From Bacteroidia bacterium Ga0077558 (GTDB taxonomy: Bacteria > Bacteroidota > Bacteroidia > Chitinophagales > Chitinophagaceae), in the NCBI GenBank assembly GCA_001464625.1, contig LNFJ01000004.1, forward strand, positions 1-64,000: DNA of 64,000 nt. Direction: 5' to 3'. Both the position numbers and the translations under genes were made by a program. Within the stretch, counting starts at the first letter, position 1. The number at the start of each line of letters is the position of its first letter. The notes below the pieces were generated by a model. It had not been told where the DNA came from. It worked only from the letters and a program-made list of their open reading frames with translations, and made no database searches. Of the stretch, positions 1-8,539 are shown in pieces.

Positions 1-37
1 CGTCTTTACTCTTTTCAATAATACAGCAAAATCGTAG
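1..37 (+). CDS. possible 3' end of an upstream gene (partial)
   Basis: Frame 2 reads VFTLFNNTAKS and stops at TAG (35-37), nine bases before the RNase Z start. The tail is compatible with the end of a small STAS-type anti-sigma antagonist, a kind of gene I expect near rnz in this phylum, but eleven residues cannot prove it. Confidence 0.2.
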   Translation, partial: VFTLFNNTAKS

Positions 38-45
38 ATTGTCAC

Positions 46-948
46 ATGTTTGCAGTTACCATACTTGGAAATAACTCTGCCGTACCGGCTTTTGACCGGC
101 ACCCTACCAGCCAGGTAGTAACATTGGACGGAAATAATTATTTAGTAGACTGCGGCGAAGGCACACAAATACAATTGATCAATTACAAGATCAGGCGGAG
201 CAAAATATCACACATTTTTATTTCTCACCTGCATGGCGATCATTATTTCGGTTTGATAGGACTTCTAAACTCACTTAGTTTATTAGGACATAAACAGGAA
301 ATGCATGTGTTTGGGCCATCCCCATTAAAAGAAATCATTGAACTGCAATTAAAAGTAGCCGATACACAGATCTGCTACCCGCTGGAAATACATCATATAA
401 CAGAAGCTGCTACGTTGGTAGATAATGAAAAACTTCGGGTAAAATGTTTTCGTACCAATCACCGGATAGAGTGTTATGGTTTTACGTTCGAACAAAAAAA
501 ACAGCCAAGAAAATTAAATGTAGAAAAAGCAAAAGAATTTGAGATTCCTGCTGTTTTTTATGACCGGTTAAAAAATGGGGAAGATTATACCCGTAAAGAT
601 GGAACATTAGTGAAAAACGAATTGATTACCACAACTGGCGAAGCTGGTAAGAAATATGCTTTTTGCGCCGATACAAAATATGACGAAACAATTATACCGA
701 ATATTCAAGGTGCCGATATGATCTATCATGAAACAACTTATCTTGACAATCTTCGGGAAAGAGCAGAAAGCCGTTTTCATTCCACCACTAAACAAGCGGC
801 ACTTATTGCACAAAAAGCTGGAGTAAAAAAATTGCTAATAGGTCATTTCAGTAGCAAGTATGATACATTAGAAGAGTTCGAGGCTGAAGCAAGAGAGGTT
901 TTCCCGAACACTGAATTGGCATTGGAAGGTGTTTGTTACGAAGTATAG
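46..948 (+). CDS. rnz: ribonuclease Z
   Basis: Endonuclease that trims the 3' trailer of tRNA precursors; cytoplasmic, zinc-dependent, metallo-beta-lactamase fold. The 300-residue length fits the short-form RNase Z family. The zinc-binding signature HLHGDH lies at residues 61-66, preceded by a CGEGTQ turn near 36-41. The C-terminal part keeps further metal-ligand motifs: FCADT near 207, a YHETT segment near 228 and GHFSSKY near 265. The gene stops 6 bp before the convergently transcribed esterase stop, with no clear terminator between them. The ORF-track start is kept because the N-terminus (MFAVTILGNNSAVP) is the usual first beta-strand of the family. Confidence 0.93.
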   Translation: MFAVTILGNNSAVPAFDRHPTSQVVTLDGNNYLVDCGEGTQIQLINYKIRRSKISHIFISHLHGDHYFGLIGLLNSLSLLGHKQEMHVFGPSPLKEIIELQLKVADTQICYPLEIHHITEAATLVDNEKLRVKCFRTNHRIECYGFTFEQKKQPRKLNVEKAKEFEIPAVFYDRLKNGEDYTRKDGTLVKNELITTTGEAGKKYAFCADTKYDETIIPNIQGADMIYHETTYLDNLRERAESRFHSTTKQAALIAQKAGVKKLLIGHFSSKYDTLEEFEAEAREVFPNTELALEGVCYEV

Positions 949-954
949 CACCAA

Positions 955-2073
955 TTATCTTATCCAATTATAAAACAAAGGAAATTCTTTTCGCCAGGTG
1001 GCTTCATTGTGTTTGCCATCGTCCCTTATTACAGTGGTCATTTTTGATTTGGAAACTTTAGCCATTTGCTCAAATGCTTTTAGCATATCCGGCACCATTG
1101 ATTCTCCTTCTTCTTTACCGGCATAGAAATATATTTTAGATTTTACTTTCTTTCCTTTTGCTTGTATGTAATTGTATATTTCCGGTGATACCCAGAATGC
1201 AGGAGAGAATACCCCTGCACCACCAAATACTTTTGGATATTTCAACACAGCATACATCGAAATCAATCCACCCATTGAACTACCGGCTATGATCGTTTTC
1301 TTTCTGCACTTTAAAACCCGGTAATTTTTATGAATATACGGTCTTATTGTTTTTACAATAAAATCAACATAGGCATCCCCTTCTCCTTTTCCAAAACGAG
1401 TATTATCATAGGGATTGTATTCGTTCATCCGTTTATCGCCGCCGTTGTCAATAGCAACAACGATACAATTCTTTGTACGGGTTGTATCTAAAAAATCATC
1501 CACACCCCATTCGCCAGAAAATGAACTGCTGTCTTCAAAAATATTTTGTCCGTCGTTCATATACAGCACCGGATATTTAGTTTTTGATGATGTATAATTT
1601 TCTGGAAGATAAATCCAAACTCTTCTGTTCCGATTTAGCTGAGGAATGAAAAAAAAAGTTTCTATAATGCGAACATTTTTGCTGGCAGAGCTAGTTGTTT
1701 TTTTAGGTGGGAATTTATCTTGCCATCCTGCTATTGCCAATTCAACTGTTGCATTGCCTTCAACTTTCAAAACTCTGTTATCTATACTTGCACCTTCTTT
1801 TGTACATTCCACTTTAGCCCAGCTCCCTCTTGTTATTTTGAATTGATATATTCCGGGTTCAAGTTTCAATTCCACATAAGTTTTATTATCATTTCTTATG
1901 AACTTGTAATTATCGCTCTGTGGATTCCAATTATTGAACGACCCAGCTATATACATACTATTATCACCTACCCAATAGCCAGGTATCGATTTTAATTCAA
2001 TACGAATAGTATTTTGTGAAGCAACAGTAAGTGTCAATAAAAGAGCTGCTATAATTAAACTGAACTTGTGCAT
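955..2073 (-). CDS. secreted esterase-like alpha/beta hydrolase with N-terminal glycogen-binding-like domain
   Basis: 372 residues. An N-terminal Sec signal peptide (MHKFSLIIAALLLTLTVAS) is followed by an E-set/CBM48-like segment around residues 25-110, with the typical AGSFNNWNP motif. The rest is an esterase-D/enterochelin-esterase-type alpha/beta hydrolase. The nucleophile elbow GSSMGG is near residue 265 and a candidate catalytic His lies in DGKHNEATWR near the C-terminus. The family cleaves ester bonds on varied substrates in the periplasm; the substrate here cannot be read. The architecture resembles the esterase at 59853, which lacks the N-terminal domain. Confidence 0.8.
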   Translation of the reverse strand: MHKFSLIIAALLLTLTVASQNTIRIELKSIPGYWVGDNSMYIAGSFNNWNPQSDNYKFIRNDNKTYVELKLEPGIYQFKITRGSWAKVECTKEGASIDNRVLKVEGNATVELAIAGWQDKFPPKKTTSSASKNVRIIETFFFIPQLNRNRRVWIYLPENYTSSKTKYPVLYMNDGQNIFEDSSSFSGEWGVDDFLDTTRTKNCIVVAIDNGGDKRMNEYNPYDNTRFGKGEGDAYVDFIVKTIRPYIHKNYRVLKCRKKTIIAGSSMGGLISMYAVLKYPKVFGGAGVFSPAFWVSPEIYNYIQAKGKKVKSKIYFYAGKEEGESMVPDMLKAFEQMAKVSKSKMTTVIRDDGKHNEATWRKEFPLFYNWIR

Positions 2074-2136
2074 GTAAATAGTATTAAGAAAAACTATGCC
2101 TGAAAATTATTTTAAAGCTATGAAGAACAGGAAAAG

Positions 2137-2619
2137 TTACAATTTAAAAAAAATGAACTCAAAGAAATTCTTTCCATGCTTGTTTTCAACCGTAGCAGTG
2201 GCAACTAAAAGGCTACCCTTTTCAAAATCCTCCGTTTCTATTAATCCTTCTGTATTACTTTTTTTTATTCCGGAAGATTTGAAACCAAGTGTCCTTAATT
2301 GAGACTTCAAATCATTATTGGTTTCCGAAATAAAAGTATTGAAAGTAAATTCTGTTATTTTATTCTGTAGATCTGCGGAACAAGCTAACACATTTCCGTT
2401 TGACTTTGGCTCTTTGGCAAAGTAGAACAAAACACCATTTTCATCCCTGCTGCTATCCAGCATCATATAGTTTAATGACGAAACCAGTTTTACTAAAATT
2501 GAAAAATCTGCTTTTTCTGCAATCTCTACCAACTTTGAAGCAGTAATTGAATGCTGCTCTTGCGCATTTACTTTTGAGAATAATAAAGCAATCGAAATAA
2601 CTAGTAATACTTTTTTCAT
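2137..2619 (-). CDS. exported protein of unknown function
   Basis: 160 residues with a signal peptide (MKKVLLVISIALLFSKVNAQ). I do not recognise the mature domain, which is a small alpha/beta sequence without cysteines of obvious role or a catalytic motif. It begins 12 bp after the dapA stop on the same strand, so it may be co-transcribed with dapA. Its own stop is about 60 bp upstream of the esterase start. The position next to a lysine-biosynthesis gene does not suggest a role. Confidence 0.65.
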   Translation of the reverse strand: MKKVLLVISIALLFSKVNAQEQHSITASKLVEIAEKADFSILVKLVSSLNYMMLDSSRDENGVLFYFAKEPKSNGNVLACSADLQNKITEFTFNTFISETNNDLKSQLRTLGFKSSGIKKSNTEGLIETEDFEKGSLLVATATVENKHGKNFFEFIFFKL

Positions 2620-2631
2620 TCACTGAGTTTT

Positions 2632-3513
2632 CTATCCCTTCATCAACTCCTTAATTTTCTGATGATGCTTCTCACTAACCTGCCATACAGGTAAACGGAA
2701 AGTGTTTTTACATAATCCCATCTCAGCTAAATATGCTTTTACGCCACTTGGACTTCCTTCTGCAAACATGGAAGCGATAATATCAATGTATTTAGAATGT
2801 AATACAGTTGCTTCTTTAAATTTTCCTTGTAAACAAAGACGCACCATATCAGAGTAGTCTTGAGGGTATGCATTCGCCACAACGGAGATCAATCCTTCTG
2901 CACCTGCAGCTATCATGGGTAATGTAATCGGATCATCGCCACTAATGACCATAAAATCAGCTGGTTTGTTTTTAATGATCTGGTTGATCAGATCGAAATT
3001 GCCGCTGGCTTCTTTAGTAGCGAAAATATTTTTACACTCATTGGCAATACGAACTTGAGTTTCTGCTACTACACTTTGCCCAGTTCGTCCCGGAACATTG
3101 TACATGATAATAGGCAACGGAGTTGCCGCATCCAATGCTTTATAATGCTGAAAAATTCCTTCCTGGTTGGGTTTATTATAATAGGGAGATACTGAAAGTA
3201 TCGCATCGTATCCCGTGAGATTAAATGACTCAAAAGCATCTACTACTTCAGCCGTATCGTTACCACCAATGCCTGCAACTAATGGTAAGCGACCCGCTAC
3301 TTTTTCTGCTACAAAAGAAAATACTTCTTGTTTTTCTGCACCGTGAATAGTAGCACTTTCCCCTGTTGTACCCAATACAACAAGATATTCAACCTTTCCC
3401 TTTATCCAAAATTCGATCAACTTACCGAAACTTTCCCAATCTATTGTTCCTTCTGTATAAAATGGAGTTATTACTGCTATTCCTGTTCCGGTAAATTTTT
3501 CTCTAAGGGACAT
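2632..3513 (-). CDS. dapA: 4-hydroxy-tetrahydrodipicolinate synthase
   Basis: Condenses pyruvate with aspartate semialdehyde, the first committed step of the lysine/diaminopimelate pathway. The 293-residue protein is a full-length TIM barrel. Visible motifs are LGTTGES (substrate-binding loop) near residue 47, the catalytic-triad Tyr in YNVPGRTGQ near 138, the Schiff-base Lys in TKEASGNF near 166, and ISGDDP near 191. The start MSLREKFTGTGIAVITPF matches the family N-terminus. It is a cytosolic housekeeping gene, outside the mobile region. Confidence 0.96.
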   Translation of the reverse strand: MSLREKFTGTGIAVITPFYTEGTIDWESFGKLIEFWIKGKVEYLVVLGTTGESATIHGAEKQEVFSFVAEKVAGRLPLVAGIGGNDTAEVVDAFESFNLTGYDAILSVSPYYNKPNQEGIFQHYKALDAATPLPIIMYNVPGRTGQSVVAETQVRIANECKNIFATKEASGNFDLINQIIKNKPADFMVISGDDPITLPMIAAGAEGLISVVANAYPQDYSDMVRLCLQGKFKEATVLHSKYIDIIASMFAEGSPSGVKAYLAEMGLCKNTFRLPVWQVSEKHHQKIKELMKG

Positions 3514-3574
3514 TTTTTGTAGATGATTAAAATTTAATAATTGCTGATTTTGAAATGTTCATCTGTGTTACTGT

Positions 3575-3626
3575 AGTACAAGTGTGCGACGCAACAGACG
3601 ATACCATGAAAAACTATAGCTCGGCT
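3575..3626 (+). repeat. dispersed repeat, copy 1 (AGTACAAGTGTGCGACGCAAC)
   Basis: The 21-bp core is identical to one at 12499-12519, and similarity continues into a GCCATGAAAAA/ACCATGAAAAA tail. It lies in the 160-bp gap between dapA and accA. No reading frame explains it. Confidence 0.7.
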
Positions 3627-3673
3627 AATAATTGTATTTCTCCCGACTCATTACTAACGACTACTGACTCTCT

Positions 3674-4645
3674 CTACACTTCTTCCCAGAATCCCATCTT
3701 GCCAAACTTCTCGATCCTTGTATTAGTTCTTTCTTCTGGTGTTTGCTTTTTCAATTCCTGTAGTACTGGTATCAGGTAGTCTTTAAGAATTTGCGCAGCA
3801 CCATCATAATCCCAATGTGCCCCGCCAACTGGTTCTGGAATAATTCCATCTATCAATCCAAAGCCCAACATTTTATCTGCAGTTAATCGCAGCTGTTCTG
3901 CCGCAACTTCTTTTTTATCCCAACTTCGCCAAAGTATAGATGAACAACTTTCGGGACTGATAACTGTATACCAGGTATTTTCCATCATAAATACTTTATC
4001 ACCCACACCAATTCCTAATGCACCACCACTGGCACCTTCTCCTATTATTACACAGATGACAGGCACTTTCAACCGTATCATTTCATATATGTTGCGGGCA
4101 ATAGCTTCACCTTGTCCTCTTTCTTCTGCTTCGAGGCCAGGATATGCACCGGGTGTATCTATTAATGTAATTACAGGCTTATTAAATTTCTCTGCCAAAC
4201 GCATCAACCGCAATGCTTTTCTATAACCTTCAGGATTAGCCATACCAAAATTTCGCATCTGCCGCATTTTGGTATTGATTCCTTTTTGTTGTCCGATTAT
4301 CATTACGGTTTCTCCACCCAAACTGGCAAAGCCACCTACCATTGCTTTATCATCTTTTACATTGCGGTCGCCATAGAGCTCTACAAAATTCTCCGCCATT
4401 TTATCAATGTACTTGAGTGTATATGGCCTATCAGGATGGCGGCTGAGTTGTACCCGCTGCCAGCTACTGAGGTTCTCAGTAATTTCTTTTCGTTTATCTA
4501 ATATGCCCTGCTCCAGCTTTTGAATAGTATCGCTGAGGTCTAGTTTCGTCTTTTCCTGGCGATGTTTCATGCTGGCAATCTCATCAATCAGGTCTTTGAT
4601 GGGCTTTTCGAAATCGAGAAATTGTCGGTTAGCGTCGGTTGGCAT
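3674..4645 (-). CDS. accA: acetyl-CoA carboxylase carboxyltransferase subunit alpha
   Basis: Alpha subunit of the carboxyltransferase that moves CO2 from carboxybiotin to acetyl-CoA, giving malonyl-CoA for fatty-acid synthesis. It normally works as an A2B2 complex with AccD. 323 residues is the normal length. The N-terminal coiled-coil region ([13 protein letters not shown]) precedes the crotonase-type domain, with family motifs [40 protein letters not shown] and a C-terminal PEPVGGAH. It is divergent from the tRNA-Asp gene. accD is not in this window, as is usual for unlinked acc genes. Confidence 0.96.
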   Translation of the reverse strand: MPTDANRQFLDFEKPIKDLIDEIASMKHRQEKTKLDLSDTIQKLEQGILDKRKEITENLSSWQRVQLSRHPDRPYTLKYIDKMAENFVELYGDRNVKDDKAMVGGFASLGGETVMIIGQQKGINTKMRQMRNFGMANPEGYRKALRLMRLAEKFNKPVITLIDTPGAYPGLEAEERGQGEAIARNIYEMIRLKVPVICVIIGEGASGGALGIGVGDKVFMMENTWYTVISPESCSSILWRSWDKKEVAAEQLRLTADKMLGFGLIDGIIPEPVGGAHWDYDGAAQILKDYLIPVLQELKKQTPEERTNTRIEKFGKMGFWEEV

Positions 4646-4741
4646 AGGTTCTAAAATGTGCGGCTAAATTAAGGATTATATAATAATGGGAATTTTTCTC
4701 CGGAAAGGTTGATTGTCAGTGGATAAATAATAGAAAAACTT

Positions 4742-4772
4742 TTGGCTGAAAAAGAATGCGGAGCTATCTTTG
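4742..4772 (+). promoter_or_regulatory. promoter of tRNA-Asp (Bacteroidetes type)
   Basis: TTG (4742-4744), a 20-nt spacer and TATCTTTG (4765-4772) give a full match to the -33/-7 consensus of the phylum (TTG, 19-20 nt, TAnnTTTG). The tRNA begins 44 nt downstream, leaving a short 5' leader. Confidence 0.75.
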
Positions 4773-4816
4773 CCGTCCTGAAAAATGGCTTGGCTTACGA
4801 ATCATTCAAAGGAAAC

Positions 4817-4890
4817 GGATCGGTAGTTCAGTTGGTTAGAATGCCGCCCTGTCACGGCGGAGGTCGCGGGTTCGAGTCCCGTCCGGTCCG
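4817..4890 (+). tRNA. tRNA-Asp (GTC)
   Basis: 74 nt that fold as a complete cloverleaf. The acceptor GGATCGG pairs with CCGGTCC (one G-T), the anticodon stem is CCGCC/GGCGG around loop CTGTCAC (anticodon GTC), and the T-arm GCGGG-TTCGAGT-CCCGT is intact with discriminator G. CCA is not encoded. Its 3' end borders the conjugative region, which makes it the natural candidate integration target, but no second copy of the tRNA 3' end was recognised in the window. Confidence 0.96.
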
Positions 4891-4903
4891 CAAAATTTAG
4901 ATT

Positions 4904-4936
4904 GAAACCCTTCATTATGAAGGGTTTCTTCTTTTT
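4904..4936 (+). terminator. rho-independent terminator after tRNA-Asp
   Basis: GAAACCCTTCA and TGAAGGGTTTC form an 11-bp perfect stem with a TTA loop, followed by TTCTTTTT. It begins 14 nt after the tRNA. Confidence 0.88.
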
Positions 4937-5119
4937 GGGTCTATTTTCTGGTCTATAAAAACCCGATTTTTGAAGAACTTTACTTGTCTTTATCTTACTT
5001 TATTTAGCTTGATAAATTATCGATGCAAAGGTACAGTTGCTAATCATTTTAGCTGCTTTTCAATTTAGTTAAATATCCACATCAAAAAAGCAGCTGGTCT
5101 TGCTGCTTCAAATGCTGTT
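4937..5119. other. gene-free junction between tRNA-Asp and the conjugative region
   Basis: About 180 AT-rich bases with no ORF. GGTCTAT occurs twice 13 bp apart (4939 and 4952). On the minus strand GTACCTTTGCATC contains a -7-like box (TACCTTTG) with no correctly placed TTG. This is where an attachment site and integrase would be expected; neither an integrase ORF nor an obvious remnant was seen. Confidence 0.5.
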
Positions 5120-5434
5120 TTAGGCCTGCATTAATTGCTTAATATCGCTTCCAAGAAAATATACCCTTGACCTTATTTTAACCCTTTTTAGTTTGCCGTG
5201 CTTTATCCAGTCATAAATGGTAGGTTTAGTGATTTTAAAGATGGAGCAGATTTCCTGGATTTTGTACAAAGGTTTTTCTGTTAGTCCCGGAGTTTCCAAG
5301 ATTGGACTTTGTGATTTTTGTTCATTTTGATTTCTGGAAACTTCTTCCCTGATGATTATCCGGATTTGAGCCCAGAATTCCTCAGGCTCAAATGGTATTA
5401 AAATCGGTACTGACACACTCTTTTCCATAGTCAT
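5120..5434 (-). CDS. helix-turn-helix (excisionase/MerR-like) DNA-binding protein
   Basis: 104 residues. The C-terminal half (about 55-104) has the HTH_17/excisionase pattern: YKIQEICSIFKITKPTIYDW, then a basic wing (GKLKRVKIRSRVYF) and a short helix. The N-terminal half is acidic and probably helical. Proteins of this kind commonly sit near the ends of Bacteroidetes mobile elements as recombination directionality factors or regulators; which applies here is inference. It overlaps the upstream ORF by 4 bp (ATGA) and ends the long minus-strand transcription unit that starts at traK. Confidence 0.75.
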   Translation of the reverse strand: MTMEKSVSVPILIPFEPEEFWAQIRIIIREEVSRNQNEQKSQSPILETPGLTEKPLYKIQEICSIFKITKPTIYDWIKHGKLKRVKIRSRVYFLGSDIKQLMQA

Positions 5435-5730
5435 AAAATTTCCACAATCCCTCTTAAATAAACCGTACTTCGGGCAAATTGATTTGATGAAGGCAAATAG
5501 GTTATATACCCAAAATCCTGCAGATTATTCATACACTTATTATAAGTGTAACGGGCATTAATTTTTGCAGTTTTCATTATCGAAATTCTTTCAATTGAAA
5601 ATGGGTTTTTGCCACCGGTTAAATTCCATTGTTGCAATAAAGCCATATAAAGACTGATGTGAGTAGTGCCAATTCTTACATCCCCTTCAATGGCTTCATA
5701 AAATGCTGATAATGGTGGAAACAGTTCCAT
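5431..5730 (-). CDS. conserved ICE-type hypothetical protein, possible winged-helix
   Basis: 99 residues starting MELFPPLSAFYEAIEGDVRIG. From memory this protein type recurs in Bacteroidetes conjugative elements. The order of helices and beta strands (SLYMALLQQWNL, KINARYTYNKCMNNLQDFGYI, a strand ending in YLRG) suggests a small winged-helix fold like those in replication or transcription initiators. No function is established to my knowledge. It overlaps the HTH gene by 4 bp and follows the 5737 gene by 6 bp, so it is translationally linked to both. Confidence 0.65.
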   Translation of the reverse strand: MELFPPLSAFYEAIEGDVRIGTTHISLYMALLQQWNLTGGKNPFSIERISIMKTAKINARYTYNKCMNNLQDFGYITYLPSSNQFARSTVYLRGIVEIL

Positions 5731-5736
5731 TCCGAC

Positions 5737-6501
5737 TTAGGAATTTGTTGTTTTTTGTTTTTTTGTTCTTGCGCCACCATTTATCCTTCTTTTTTTGAGT
5801 AAACCGCTACCTGACGAGCTACTGTTATCATCCACTTGTTCCCCCTCGTTTTGGTTATCTGCCTGCTTTCTTCTTGCCTGCATCTGTTTTTCTAATTTCC
5901 GATTTTGCAGGAAACGATAAGCCTCATCCACCGATATACCTGGCTGCGTTTCGGAGCAATAGAACCGCTGGCTCACTTCTGCTTTGTTTTTTATGGGGTT
6001 GATAATGTCAAATACTTCAACGTAGGCTGCGTCTGCCCAGTATTTTAATTTTAACGCTGCGGCAACTGATTTACCTTCATCAGTTAGTTCTATTTCGACA
6101 AGATTTGAAATTATTATTTCAATTTTTTGTTCAGTCTCCCAACTTGCTTTAACGTTTGCATCCCATCTCTTCTTTTCGGCAAAATCAAATGCTTTCTTCC
6201 AATCTATTGCTGCCATTTGTTTCTCCAATTCAGAAATATTAATTCCGGTGATAGTTATATCAGTAAGTGATATGTCTCTTTGAAGAATAGCATCATAGTA
6301 CACCAAAACATAGTTACCCTGTTTCCCGTTTCTTTCAAAAACTAATTGAAATGAAACTTGCTCGCCGTTCTTTTCCAGTTTCTGGGACAGCATAAATTTT
6401 TCAGGTTTGAAGCAGATTCTTTTTAACAATGAATATCCTAAATCTTCAAAACCCAATGACTGCAATTGTTCAGCCAATGCTGAAATGTTACCTATGTTCA
6501 T
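5737..6501 (-). CDS. conserved hypothetical protein of the conjugative region
   Basis: 254 residues, not recognised. The first 190 residues look like a compact alpha/beta domain with alternating hydrophobic strands. The last 60 are low complexity and highly charged: QMQARRKQADNQNEGEQVDD, a serine run, then a basic Lys/Arg tail (LKKRRINGG...KKQK). A basic, disordered tail suggests DNA or RNA contact. It is cytosolic, with no signal or membrane segment. It sits 35 bp after the 6537 gene in the traK unit. Confidence 0.6.
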   Translation of the reverse strand: MNIGNISALAEQLQSLGFEDLGYSLLKRICFKPEKFMLSQKLEKNGEQVSFQLVFERNGKQGNYVLVYYDAILQRDISLTDITITGINISELEKQMAAIDWKKAFDFAEKKRWDANVKASWETEQKIEIIISNLVEIELTDEGKSVAAALKLKYWADAAYVEVFDIINPIKNKAEVSQRFYCSETQPGISVDEAYRFLQNRKLEKQMQARRKQADNQNEGEQVDDNSSSSGSGLLKKRRINGGARTKKQKTTNS

Positions 6502-6536
6502 AATACAATTTTAACAACACAAAATAGGCTTAGGGA

Positions 6537-7757
6537 TTATGAAATCCCCAAGCCTTTTTTAGTACTTTCCCTTTTCTTTGGCAAAAGGGTTTTATCGTTT
6601 TTCTTCTCTTGTCCCGGCTTAGTTTCCTGTTTCAACTCTTTTTTTTTATCATTTTCCTGGCCTTCCTTTACTTCTTTGCCGCCTTTATCAATTTCGGCTT
6701 TGTATTGCTCTATTGATTCTTTGGCTACCATTTTCATATTAGACTCGTATACGGTTACATTCTTGTATTGTGGATTTGCTTCCATAAACATCTTGTGGCC
6801 GCTTCCATCTTTTTCAATGGTAACAGATTGCACATTTCCTTTTTCAAGTGACTGCATTAGTGCCTTTGCTTTTTCAGGGTCATTTAATTCTGCTACTGCA
6901 AATTTTTCAACTGCTGCTTTCAAATCATAACCATAGTTTTCATGGAATTGCTTCACTTCGAAATTGTTGTTCTTGTCTTTGGTTTCAAAGTCAAGCTGTA
7001 TCCAGGCTTTATACGGTTGGCCCTCTTTGGTGGTAAGGTCTTTGTGAACCGCCCGGCCATCCAACAGGTTGTAGGCTTCTTTAGCTGTTACACCCTTGCC
7101 CTTGTTCAGGTAAAAGGTTTGTTCATTCTTTTCGCCATTGCTTTTTTCCAATGAGGCATTGAAGTTGTTGAAAAAGTACATGTCTGTAGAATCAGACTTT
7201 CGGAAATTAAGTGTAGCCTCAAACGGTTTCTTGTTAATGTCGGCTGCGAAGTGCAACTGAAACTCTGCTTTTCCTTCACCGAGGTTTCGTTCCAACTCCC
7301 GGTACATGTTTTCACCAAAGCCCATGTATTTGATATTGTCTTTCAAATACTGAAAATTGTCGTTGTTCATAACATTTGTTTTTAATTGTTTATCGAAAAA
7401 TGATAATTGCTGTGATTCAAAATGGTCAATCATTGCATCTGTAAAATCGTTACCATCTCTATTATGCAGGCCATTTGCATCAGGGTCTATGCTTAACTGC
7501 TGATTACTCGGCTCGCCATATGGTATTTGACGAAGAACATCTTGTATCGAACTAAAATGAAGCACAGAAAATCTGTCACGGTCACTTAAATTATTTTCTG
7601 CAAATTCTACTGCTTCTTCCTTTGTATTGAAAAAATGAATATCCCCTTTATCAATAAAGTAAAGGCTGTTATTATACGCCATGTACTTTTCACCTTTTGT
7701 TAAAGCTATACTCACCAGGCCGAGTACTTCATCTGCTATAGGATGTTCTGCCGTCAT
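6537..7757 (-). CDS. conserved ICE hypothetical protein, DUF3945-like C-terminal motif
   Basis: 406 residues with no signal peptide. Residues about 1-125 form one module. A second starts at internal MNNDNFQYLKDNIKYMGFGE near 128 and could be a separate translation start. Around residue 320 the segment KMFMEANPQYKNVTVYESNMK resembles, by recall, the C-terminal motif of DUF3945 proteins carried by Bacteroides conjugative transposons. The final 60 residues are Lys/Glu-rich and disordered. Its start overlaps the traN stop by 4 bp (ATGA), tying its expression to the transfer apparatus. The molecular function is unknown. Confidence 0.6.
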   Translation of the reverse strand: MTAEHPIADEVLGLVSIALTKGEKYMAYNNSLYFIDKGDIHFFNTKEEAVEFAENNLSDRDRFSVLHFSSIQDVLRQIPYGEPSNQQLSIDPDANGLHNRDGNDFTDAMIDHFESQQLSFFDKQLKTNVMNNDNFQYLKDNIKYMGFGENMYRELERNLGEGKAEFQLHFAADINKKPFEATLNFRKSDSTDMYFFNNFNASLEKSNGEKNEQTFYLNKGKGVTAKEAYNLLDGRAVHKDLTTKEGQPYKAWIQLDFETKDKNNNFEVKQFHENYGYDLKAAVEKFAVAELNDPEKAKALMQSLEKGNVQSVTIEKDGSGHKMFMEANPQYKNVTVYESNMKMVAKESIEQYKAEIDKGGKEVKEGQENDKKKELKQETKPGQEKKNDKTLLPKKRESTKKGLGIS

Positions 7758-8518
7758 TTCAATTCGGGTAATACCTTTGACTTCATTATATCTTTATTGG
7801 CCACTCTTAACAAAAAATGTCTGCCGCCGTTCTTCTCTGTAATTTGAACAGCCAGATATTTTTTATCAGGTATAGTGAATTTTTCCAGTGCCATTACAAT
7901 AACGGTACTACTGTTGCCTTTTACTTTACTGTGATTACCTGTAGTATAAACCGGTTTTTGTTCCACTTCCTGTACTGCCGTTCTTTTACTTCGCTTTTTG
8001 TCTTTAATAAAGAATCGAAGAAGGTCAACATCGTAATCAATTGTTCCTTTGTTATTGATATATAGCTGGTAGTAAATAATATTGTCTTTAATGTAAATGC
8101 CTCTGATTTCCGCCTGCATGTTGTATTTCTTATCCTTTATTTTCTTCACGGTACTCTCATTATCCAGAATCATATTAGCATAAGAGCTGATGGTAGCCGT
8201 TCTGTTTATAGGAAGATAGTAAACCCATACAGCAGGTTTATTATCATAGTTAACAGTAAAGGCATAAACACTGCCGTCATCAGTTACCACACTTAAGTTG
8301 GTTTCTGTAAAATCTTTTGCGGCTGCTTTCACCAATAATATTTCAGGTGCTTCTTTTACCTGTTGAGCCAGTATGGAAGCAGTGCCACGGTCAACATGCT
8401 TTATCGCAAATGGAAAAACCAAGCTGGTAGTTTTGTCAGTTGTAATGTTCAGTTTTGTTTGTGCCTTTATAGCAATGGTTGCGAAACATACACAAATCAT
8501 ACTCACCAATCGTTTCAT
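7754..8518 (-). CDS. traN: conjugative transposon protein TraN (DUF4138, VirB9-like)
   Basis: 254 residues with a signal peptide (MKRLVSMICVCFATIAIKAQ), so exported. The mature part matches the TraN pattern: TTSLVFPFAIKHVDRGTASILAQ near residue 30, FTVNYDNKPAVWVYYLPI near 105, and beta-rich repeats after that. TraN is thought to form the outer part of the mating-pair channel with TraM, by analogy to VirB9 and VirB10. It follows traM by 21 bp in the order traK-(L)-traM-traN known from Bacteroides elements. Confidence 0.88.
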   Translation of the reverse strand: MKRLVSMICVCFATIAIKAQTKLNITTDKTTSLVFPFAIKHVDRGTASILAQQVKEAPEILLVKAAAKDFTETNLSVVTDDGSVYAFTVNYDNKPAVWVYYLPINRTATISSYANMILDNESTVKKIKDKKYNMQAEIRGIYIKDNIIYYQLYINNKGTIDYDVDLLRFFIKDKKRSKRTAVQEVEQKPVYTTGNHSKVKGNSSTVIVMALEKFTIPDKKYLAVQITEKNGGRHFLLRVANKDIMKSKVLPELK

Positions 8519-8539
8519 TTCCTTTATTTTTTATTTTCG

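Noticed and set aside
5023-5033. minus-strand -7 box TACCTTTG as a promoter
   Set aside because: No TTG at the -33 position and no gene in the direction of transcription before the tRNA.
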